A DNA stretch of 55,735 bases, from positions 1 to 55,735 of the forward strand of contig JACPKW010000007.1 in the NCBI GenBank assembly GCA_016186825.1, read 5' to 3'. This DNA comes from Candidatus Giovannonibacteria bacterium. Lineage in GTDB: Bacteria; Patescibacteriota; Minisyncoccia; JACPKW01; UBA11713. Positions 45,943 to 53,100 of the stretch are shown here, piece after piece; position 1 is the first letter of the stretch, and every line of letters begins with the position of its first letter. The translations under genes and the position numbers were made by a program. The notes under the pieces were generated by a model. It ran no database searches and was not told the DNA's origin. It saw only the letters and a program-made list of their open reading frames with translations.

Positions 45943-47835
45943 ATGTTTGTCTACGAAATAATTCCAATTTCGAGGAGCCGTTTTGCGGCCGATACTCTTT
46001 CATATTTTAGCACGAAAGAACTGAAAATTGGCGATTTGGTTGAGGTTGCCTTGCGCGGAAAAATTGTCCCGGGAATAGTCTCGGATGCGCGCGATGCGAA
46101 AGAATTAAAATCGGAGATCAAAAGAACATCGTTCAAGCTGAAGCCAGTAAAAAAAATAATCGTGCCCGGTTTTTATCAAAATTCCGATTTTGAGATTCTC
46201 GAAAAATTGAGCGCGGAAATGTTGATTTATAAAAGCGCTATTCTTTATGAGATGATTCCGAAGGCGCTGTTAAGTTCAAAATTTATCCGGCCTAATGCTC
46301 CCAACAGGACAAACATTCCGAAATACCATTCAAAAATAGCGTTGAGCGGATCTTTTGACGATCGGATTGGCTATTTTAAAACATTGATTCGCGAACACTT
46401 CGCGCGTTCGCAAAGCTTAATGATAATTTCTCCCCGCATTCAAATTGTAAATAGATTTGAAGAAGAACTCGGGAGGGGCATCTCCGATTACGTTTTTACT
46501 TTTACGGGCGCGCTTTCTTCAAAAAAATATTTTGATTTTTTTCAGAAAGCCTTGGAACTTCAACATCCTGTTTTGATCATTGGAACGCCGCAAATTTTAT
46601 GTTTCTCAAGGCCGGATCTGGAAACTGTGATTCTTGAAGATGAGGCATCAGCTCTCTATGAAAATTTTGAACACGTTAGATTTAATTTCAAAAAAGCTGC
46701 AGAAATTATTACAGAAGTGAAAAAAAATAAATTGATCTTGTCCGGCGAGGTGTTGAAGGTTGAGACCGTCTGGAAGGCCGAACAGAGAGAAATTGAATCG
46801 CGCGGACGACCTCTTTTTCGCATTCAAGGGGGGCCGCAGACGGAACTCATCAAAATTCCTGACAAAATCGATAAAAATAATCTCACCTGGTTTCTGGATA
46901 AGCTGTCTCCCGATCTGGAAGAAGCGATTTTTAAAAAAGAACGCGTTTTGCTTTTTATTAACAGACGCGGCTATAGCTCGTTTACCGTTTGCGGGGACTG
47001 CGGGAAAAACCTAATTTGTCCAAATTGTTCTGTGCCTTTAGTCTTGCATGCTAAGAAAGACCAGCACAAAAATTTTGTCTGCCATCATTGCCTGCAAACA
47101 CTTCCCCTTCCCTCGTCCTGTCCTGATTGCGGTTCCTGGAATTTAAGGGATTTTGGGATTGGGATCGAAAAAGTTGAATCAGCACTTAAAAAATTATTTC
47201 CGAAAGTAAATATTGCGCGCATCGATGGGGATGCTTCAAAAGGCTTGCCAAAAAATAAAAAAAGCCGCGATAATCAAAACTTTAAAGAAGGCGCTTTTGT
47301 TCTCGCGACGGAACTTATTTTTTCCGATCCGGATTCAAAATTCGATCTGACGTGTATCGTTACACTGGATCATCTTTTTACACTCCCCGACTTTCGCATG
47401 AATGAAAAAATATTTCGGCTCATCACAGAATTAAAAAGCCGCACAATAAAAAAAATGATTTTACAGACGCGCCTCGACGAAGGAGATTTGCTTGAGGATG
47501 CGCTTCAAGGAAATATTTCGAATTTCTACCGCCGAGAGTTGGAAGAAAGAAGAACTCTATTTTATCCTCCATTCTCTCGCCTGATAAAGCTTTCGCTCGA
47601 AGGTAACAATTTGATTCAAATCAAGCAGTCTGCGCAAAAAGTTTTAGAAACGCTTCGCGCTTACGATCCTTTAAGCTTTCCGGCGTTTCTAGAAAAAATT
47701 AAGGGCCGCCATCGCTGGAACATTTTAATAAAAACAGCGCCCGGCGAGTTTTCAAAAGATTTAAACTTGAGGGCAATTCTTAAAAATTTGAGAGGCGTAT
47801 GGGATATTGCAGTCGATCCGGAATCGATAATTTAA
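45943..47835 (+). CDS. priA: PriA-like primosomal protein N' with degenerate helicase motifs
   Basis: Zinc region CGDCGKNLICPNCSVPLVLH...CHHCLQTLPLPSSCPDCGSWNLRDFGIGIEKVESALKKLFP; no Walker A GK[TS] seen. Confidence 0.8.
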   Translation: MFVYEIIPISRSRFAADTLSYFSTKELKIGDLVEVALRGKIVPGIVSDARDAKELKSEIKRTSFKLKPVKKIIVPGFYQNSDFEILEKLSAEMLIYKSAILYEMIPKALLSSKFIRPNAPNRTNIPKYHSKIALSGSFDDRIGYFKTLIREHFARSQSLMIISPRIQIVNRFEEELGRGISDYVFTFTGALSSKKYFDFFQKALELQHPVLIIGTPQILCFSRPDLETVILEDEASALYENFEHVRFNFKKAAEIITEVKKNKLILSGEVLKVETVWKAEQREIESRGRPLFRIQGGPQTELIKIPDKIDKNNLTWFLDKLSPDLEEAIFKKERVLLFINRRGYSSFTVCGDCGKNLICPNCSVPLVLHAKKDQHKNFVCHHCLQTLPLPSSCPDCGSWNLRDFGIGIEKVESALKKLFPKVNIARIDGDASKGLPKNKKSRDNQNFKEGAFVLATELIFSDPDSKFDLTCIVTLDHLFTLPDFRMNEKIFRLITELKSRTIKKMILQTRLDEGDLLEDALQGNISNFYRRELEERRTLFYPPFSRLIKLSLEGNNLIQIKQSAQKVLETLRAYDPLSFPAFLEKIKGRHRWNILIKTAPGEFSKDLNLRAILKNLRGVWDIAVDPESII

Positions 47836-47888
47836 AAATTGATTTTTTTCATTTAGCGTTGTTTAATGAGGTTGTTTAACATACTTAT

Positions 47889-48464
47889 ATGGCCAAATTG
47901 GAAATCATCCAGGAGCCCAACGCAATTTTGCGCCGCAAGGCTTCTTTGGTTTCGCCTGACGAAATAACTTCGCCAAAAATTCAGAAACTGATCCGGGACA
48001 TGTCTGAAACGCTCCGAGGAATCGATATCGGGATCGGGCTTGCGGCGCCGCAAGTCGGTGTTTCAATTGCGCTTTTTCTTGTATCCAAAGAAGCCCTGCT
48101 TTCAAAACGCGATCAGGAAAAGCTCGATGCGGAAAAAATGAAAGCTTCCAAAAAATCAAAAAACTGGAAACATCTTGTTTTTATTAATCCGGAGATCGTG
48201 AAATCATCGAAGAAGAAAAGAAAGTTAGTTGAAGGCTGTCTCTCCGTGAATGACAAAGAGGGCAATCTGATTTCCGGGTTTGTTGGGCGCCTTGAAAAAC
48301 TTACAGTTGTTGCCCGCGACGAAAAAGGTAAAAAATTTATGCGCGGCGCATCAGGCCTTTTTGCGCAAGTGATCCAACACGAATACGATCATTTGAACGG
48401 AGTTTTATTTATTGATAAAGCCGAAAAAATAGAAAAAATGAAGTTGGACGATAATGGAAAATAA
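47889..48464 (+). CDS. def: Peptide deformylase
   Basis: GIGLAAPQVGVSIALFL, EGCLSVNDKEG, QVIQHEYDHLNGVLFID. Confidence 0.94.
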   Translation: MAKLEIIQEPNAILRRKASLVSPDEITSPKIQKLIRDMSETLRGIDIGIGLAAPQVGVSIALFLVSKEALLSKRDQEKLDAEKMKASKKSKNWKHLVFINPEIVKSSKKKRKLVEGCLSVNDKEGNLISGFVGRLEKLTVVARDEKGKKFMRGASGLFAQVIQHEYDHLNGVLFIDKAEKIEKMKLDDNGK

Positions 48465-49401
48465 AAAAACTAGAATCGTTTTTTTTGGAACTTCAGATAC
48501 GCCTGTATTTTCATCTCTTCCTTTTCTCGAGGCTCTTTTTAAAGCTGGCTATAATATTGTGAAAGTTGTAACATTGTCGCCAAAACCATCCGGCAGGAAA
48601 AAAGAGTTGATCCCGTCTCCGGTTAAAGCCAAAGCGCTCGAACTTGGCTTGGATGTAATTGAGGCTGCGAGGCTTAAAGATATAAAAGAAAATATTTCTG
48701 AATCAGAACCGGACGTTGGAGTTATTGCCGCTTTCGGTAGAATTATTCCTAAAGATATCTTGAACATTCCAAAGAAGGGATTAATTAACGTTCATCCCTC
48801 TCTCCTTCCGCGCTGGCGTGGACCTGCTCCAATTCAATATACGTTGATGGCTGGTGACAAAGTTACGGGGGTTACGATTCATGTTACGGCTGATAAAGTC
48901 GATGCGGGAAATATTATAGCCAAAAAAGAAATTGCAATTTCCGATGGCGAGGATTATATAAAATTAAAAAAAAGACTGGAGATTTTAGGTGTGGAAACTT
49001 TACTGGAATGCTTACCCGACTATCTCGAGAAAAAAATTACTCCGCAGGCGCAAAACGAGGCGGCTGCGACTTACTCAAAATTTATTAAAACCGAAGATGC
49101 CAAGATCGACTTCTCCAAACCGGTAGAAACTATTTATAATCAGATCCGCGCTTTAAATCCGGATCCTGGCACTTTCGCTTTTTATAACTCAAAAAGGATT
49201 ATTATTTCCAAAGCTTTCATGGAAAAGCGCGATCATAATTTCGAATTTGGCTCGATTAGCACGGAAGGAAATGTTCTCAAGATTGCGACTTTGGGCGGCT
49301 TTATTATTCCGGAGTTGATCAAATTTGAAGGAAGAAAAGAAATATATTCTAAAGCTTTCTTATTAGGCCACTCTGATATAGTCGGTAAAGTATTGAAATA
49401 G
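48454..49401 (+). CDS. fmt: Methionyl-tRNA formyltransferase
   Basis: RIVFFGTSDTPVFSSLPFLEAL, INVHPSLLPRWRGPAPIQYTLMAGDKVTGVTIH. Confidence 0.96.
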   Translation: MENKKTRIVFFGTSDTPVFSSLPFLEALFKAGYNIVKVVTLSPKPSGRKKELIPSPVKAKALELGLDVIEAARLKDIKENISESEPDVGVIAAFGRIIPKDILNIPKKGLINVHPSLLPRWRGPAPIQYTLMAGDKVTGVTIHVTADKVDAGNIIAKKEIAISDGEDYIKLKKRLEILGVETLLECLPDYLEKKITPQAQNEAAATYSKFIKTEDAKIDFSKPVETIYNQIRALNPDPGTFAFYNSKRIIISKAFMEKRDHNFEFGSISTEGNVLKIATLGGFIIPELIKFEGRKEIYSKAFLLGHSDIVGKVLK

Positions 49402-49402
49402 T

Positions 49403-49442
49403 TTTTCATAATGTCCAACCTCTTTTCATAATGTCCAACCTC
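49403..49442. repeat. Tandem duplication, 20 bp unit x2
   Basis: TTTTCATAATGTCCAACCTC at 49403-49422 and 49423-49442. Confidence 0.97.
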
Positions 49443-49455
49443 TGATGTTTGACAT
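49432..49455. repeat. REP-like sequence 5' of the RAYT gene
   Basis: TGTCCAACCTCTGATGTTTGACAT; one mismatch from the 50179 REP copy. Confidence 0.85.
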
Positions 49456-49483
49456 TATATGGCCATTTGGGAATAATTAATTT

Positions 49484-50155
49484 ATGAAGCGTGGCAAGTT
49501 CGGATCAGATCAATATTTTCATATATATAATCGAGGAGTTGAAAAGAGAACGATTTTCAACACAGACGATGATCGCTACCGATTTATGCTGTTATTGATA
49601 TTAATGCAGGCTGATGTGCCGTGTCCTCAAATTGGGCGTCTGCTACCCTCTGTCAAACATCAGATGTTTGACAATGAGATATTCCCCCAAATCATAAATA
49701 AGAGGAGTGTCGAGCTCATTAGCTTTTGTTTGATGCCGAACCATTATCATTTGATTATAAGAGAATTGGCTGAAAATGGCATTTCAAAGTTTATGCAGCG
49801 ACTCTCTGACTCATATACAAAATATTTTAATATTAAATATGACCGTTCAGGGCATTTATTTGGAAGTAAATTTCAGGCCATTAATATTGATAGGAACGAA
49901 TACCTTAATTATTTGTCAGCTTATATACACTTAAATCCTAGAGAACTGAAAGATTATTATCATAAGGAAGTGCGGTACAAATGGTCAAGTTTTCAGGATT
50001 TTGTTTTCGAAAACAGGTGGGGTGCTTTTTTGAACCCATCAATAATATTAGATCAATTCGATGACGGGAATGAATATAAAATTTTTGTTGGGGAAACGCC
50101 AATTAAGGAAATCGCTTCAGAAGTTGAATCGCAATATTTGATCGATTCTTCATGA
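49484..50155 (+). mobile_element. REP-associated tyrosine transposase (RAYT / Y1_Tnp, IS200/IS605-like)
   Basis: SDQYFHIYNRGVEKRTIF, HUH motif MPNHYHLIIRE, DRSGHLFGSKFQAINIDRNEYLNYLSAYIHLNP. Confidence 0.92.
49651..49673. repeat. Perfect 23 nt REP palindrome inside the RAYT ORF
   Basis: TGTCAAACATC-A-GATGTTTGACA. Confidence 0.95.
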
Positions 50156-50178
50156 AGATGCTTTATTAGACTGCTAAT

Positions 50179-50245
50179 TGTCAAACCTCTGATGTTTGAC
50201 ATTTTTTTATAAAACACACTTATGTCAAACATCAGAGGTTTGACA
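50179..50245. repeat. Inverted pair of REP sequences (BIME-like)
   Basis: TGTCAAACCTCTGATGTTTGACAT (50179-50202) and its exact reverse complement (50222-50245). Confidence 0.95.
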
Positions 50246-50262
50246 GAGAGGTTTTTACCTTT

Positions 50263-52986
50263 TTATTTTCCCATTTGATAGAGGCGTTTGATTTCGTCGG
50301 CCAAAAGAGCTCTATTATATATCCTTACATCGTCGATGGAGCCGTTCATTATTGACCCAAAACTGCTTGATTGCCCATCCCAGAATGCTCCTATGGTCGT
50401 CTTGGGTGTACTTGCGCTTGAATAATCGATCGTTTCTGTCGTTATCGTTCCAGATGCTGCCTCTGTGCCGTTTACAAAGATTTTGAGTGTGGCGCCAATC
50501 TTAGTTGCGGCAACATGATACCAAGTATCGGCGGAGTAAGTGGTTGTCGTGTCCACCTCGCCACCGGCCCATAAATTAGGATCACGTGCAACAAAATGCG
50601 TGAGGTGCCCCGTATTGTCGAACCGTAAATAAGCGCCCGCTATATCGGCCGTGCCACCTTCTGTCTGCAAGCCCACAACCATTTGATACGCGTTTGTTAC
50701 ATTTAATTTCACCCAAGCAGACATAGTATACGTCTGCAAAGCAAAATTTGAGTTGTTGCCAATTAGAACTAAATCATCCGTCCCGTCAAACGAGAGAGCT
50801 TGGCCGAGTTTGCCTATTACCTGCGCGGAAGACGTCGCCATGTTTTTCAGTTTTCCAGTGTTGCCGTTTCCAGAGCGATCCATTGCGAAATAATTATTCG
50901 GGCTTTTTGAAATATCTCCCCCATCCATAGTCCAATGCCCCACGAGGCCGTTGGAAAGCGTTCCTGTGCTTAAAGGACTATTTACTTTCAAGGTCGTGCC
51001 GATTTTGTAGAGCCTCTTAATCTCCTCCCCGCTCAAGGCTCTGTTATATATCCGGACATCGTCAATGGAGCCGCCAAAATAACCTGAACTTATGCGTCCG
51101 ATATTAACCGCGCTTGCATTCAATGCTGTGTCGGTTGAAACAACTACTAAATGCCAATTTGTGTCATTAATGGATGAATTCTGAATGCCGTCAACATAAA
51201 CTGTCGCACTTGGAGAGTAAGTTATTTCAACGTAAGGTTCACTTCCAGATGTTGTCCTCACATGAAAATAATCTTGGTGGTATGAACCATCAACTTCATC
51301 ACTCAATCTAACTAAAACATTTACATGTCTATTTACATTATCAATCGCATCTTTCACAATGTTAGTTATAGTAGTGCCTACCCAAGTTCCATCCACTCCA
51401 GGCAGTGGGTTATAAGAACCCCCAGAAGGATTAGAAGTTACGTAACTTCCCGCTAAGTTGTTCCAGGTCGCAGTGCTTTCTCCCCAAGAGTCACTAGTAA
51501 GTTTGTAAATTTGCATCGTCATATTGTAGCCAGCAACGTTATTTGGAGCATTTTCTCTCATGTATAACGTTGCACTGCTTATGCTGCTAGAGGTGTCGGT
51601 AAAATCTGAAATATCAAAATACAAAGCGTCTCGCTGGGCATAACCCGAGGCCCCATTATTTAAAAGGTAAATATTCCCTGCGTAGTTGGTATCAGGTTGG
51701 TTCTGATATAGCATCGTGTTTTTGCCTGCGATTTTCGTATATGTTGACGAATCAGTAAAATTATTTGCAGTAATCGTTCCATTTGATAATGTAATATTTG
51801 CGGTTCCGTTTAAATCCATAATATTACCGGCATTTGTGCTTGTGGCGGCTTTTACCCAGAATGCAACTGTTTTGACACTTGAGGAGACATTCCCAGCATT
51901 CACATAATCATCCGTCCCGTCAAACGAGAGGGCTTGGCCGATTTTTCCTGCCAGTCTCGCAGAACTGGTTGCCATGTTTTTAAGCTTCCCGTTATTCGCG
52001 TTGCCTGAATTATCCAACGCAAAAACATTGTTCGGGCTCTGGGACATGTCTTTTCCATCAAAGCTCCATGATCCGACTAGGCCGTTCTGTAGGCTGTTTG
52101 AATAAATAGGGGTGTTAATTTTCGCCGTCGCTCCGATTTTGTAGAGCCTCTTAATCTCCTCCCCGCTCAAGGCTCTGTTATATATCCGTACATCGTCGAT
52201 GGAGCCGTTCACATAGCCGTATCCTCCGCCATTGGAGCGGCCAATGTTCACAGTCGATGCGGTGTTGCGCATTGTAACAAACACGCCACCTTGACTGTTA
52301 GTGTTATCAGTTTGTATCCCGTCTACGTATATTTTTACTCCACTCGAAGATGTGCCCCCGTCATATGTCATTACTATATGATGCCAAGTATTAAGGCTCG
52401 GGATTGGGGCATTTCGTCCGATGTAACTTCCTCCTGCATTATCATAGATAAGTCCAGCTACGACGCCCGTGCCGTGCATGTTGAGTGTCCATTCGAACGG
52501 ACTCTGATATTTGTCAATAAGTGAAGGGTGATTGGCTACAGACCGCACGTTAGCCCACAACGATACCGTCATTCCTGAACCACCGGCAGGAAAAGTGAAA
52601 GAATCTTGGTCGGCGATACCAACATAATCATCCGTCCCGTCAAACGAGAGGGCTTGGCCGATTTTGCCTTGAGTGTGAACACTTGAGGTAGCGGTGTTTT
52701 TTAATTTTCCATTATTACTATTACCGGAACGATCAAGTGCGAAAACGTTGTTTGGACTGACTGACATATCTTGATCATCGAATGACCACTGACCGACTAG
52801 GCCATTATTAAGGCCGATATATAATGGACGGTTGATGATGGTGGAAGCATGCACATTGGAGATTGGGAGAAATAAATAGAAATTTATAGAAATCAGAAAA
52901 CTAGCAGGAATTATAAATAGATATCTATAGAATTTCTGTAACCGTTTAGTAATACTATTTTTAAATTTTATACTGTCATTTTCCAT
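50263..52986 (-). CDS. Secreted protein with three LamG (concanavalin-like) modules and an internal DNRLRE-type domain
   Basis: Three repeats of GLVGxWxFDGxDMSxSPNN...LSFDGTDDxV...GSIDDVRIYNRAL; DNRLRE-like ISSATLYMRENAPN...TSDSWGESTATWNN. Start placed at internal ATG (MENDSIK). Confidence 0.87.
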   Translation of the reverse strand: MENDSIKFKNSITKRLQKFYRYLFIIPASFLISINFYLFLPISNVHASTIINRPLYIGLNNGLVGQWSFDDQDMSVSPNNVFALDRSGNSNNGKLKNTATSSVHTQGKIGQALSFDGTDDYVGIADQDSFTFPAGGSGMTVSLWANVRSVANHPSLIDKYQSPFEWTLNMHGTGVVAGLIYDNAGGSYIGRNAPIPSLNTWHHIVMTYDGGTSSSGVKIYVDGIQTDNTNSQGGVFVTMRNTASTVNIGRSNGGGYGYVNGSIDDVRIYNRALSGEEIKRLYKIGATAKINTPIYSNSLQNGLVGSWSFDGKDMSQSPNNVFALDNSGNANNGKLKNMATSSARLAGKIGQALSFDGTDDYVNAGNVSSSVKTVAFWVKAATSTNAGNIMDLNGTANITLSNGTITANNFTDSSTYTKIAGKNTMLYQNQPDTNYAGNIYLLNNGASGYAQRDALYFDISDFTDTSSSISSATLYMRENAPNNVAGYNMTMQIYKLTSDSWGESTATWNNLAGSYVTSNPSGGSYNPLPGVDGTWVGTTITNIVKDAIDNVNRHVNVLVRLSDEVDGSYHQDYFHVRTTSGSEPYVEITYSPSATVYVDGIQNSSINDTNWHLVVVSTDTALNASAVNIGRISSGYFGGSIDDVRIYNRALSGEEIKRLYKIGTTLKVNSPLSTGTLSNGLVGHWTMDGGDISKSPNNYFAMDRSGNGNTGKLKNMATSSAQVIGKLGQALSFDGTDDLVLIGNNSNFALQTYTMSAWVKLNVTNAYQMVVGLQTEGGTADIAGAYLRFDNTGHLTHFVARDPNLWAGGEVDTTTTYSADTWYHVAATKIGATLKIFVNGTEAASGTITTETIDYSSASTPKTTIGAFWDGQSSSFGSIMNGSIDDVRIYNRALLADEIKRLYQMGK
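50774..50806 (-). repeat. LamG conserved DNA block, copy 1
   Basis: tcatccgtcccgtcaaacgagagagcttggccg (encodes GQALSFDGTDD). Confidence 0.9.
51908..51940 (-). repeat. LamG conserved DNA block, copy 2
   Basis: tcatccgtcccgtcaaacgagagggcttggccg. Confidence 0.9.
52628..52660 (-). repeat. LamG conserved DNA block, copy 3
   Basis: tcatccgtcccgtcaaacgagagggcttggccg. Confidence 0.9.
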
Positions 52987-52990
52987 TTTG

Positions 52991-53086
52991 ACCCCGTTAG
53001 AAATAGGCATAAATTTTTACGACCCGTTTTTATTTATTAATTTTATATATATTATATTTGGAATCATGTTGATTTTCTAACGGGGT
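52991..53086. repeat. Inverted-repeat-bounded intergenic sequence upstream of the first LamG gene
   Basis: ACCCCGTTAGAAA (52991-53003) / TTTCTAACGGGGT (53074-53086), perfect 13 bp. Confidence 0.8.
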
Positions 53087-53100
53087 TGATTTTCTAACGG
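53068..53100. repeat. Direct repeat GTTGATTTTCTAACGG x2
   Basis: 53068-53083 and 53085-53100, 16 bp identical. Confidence 0.95.
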
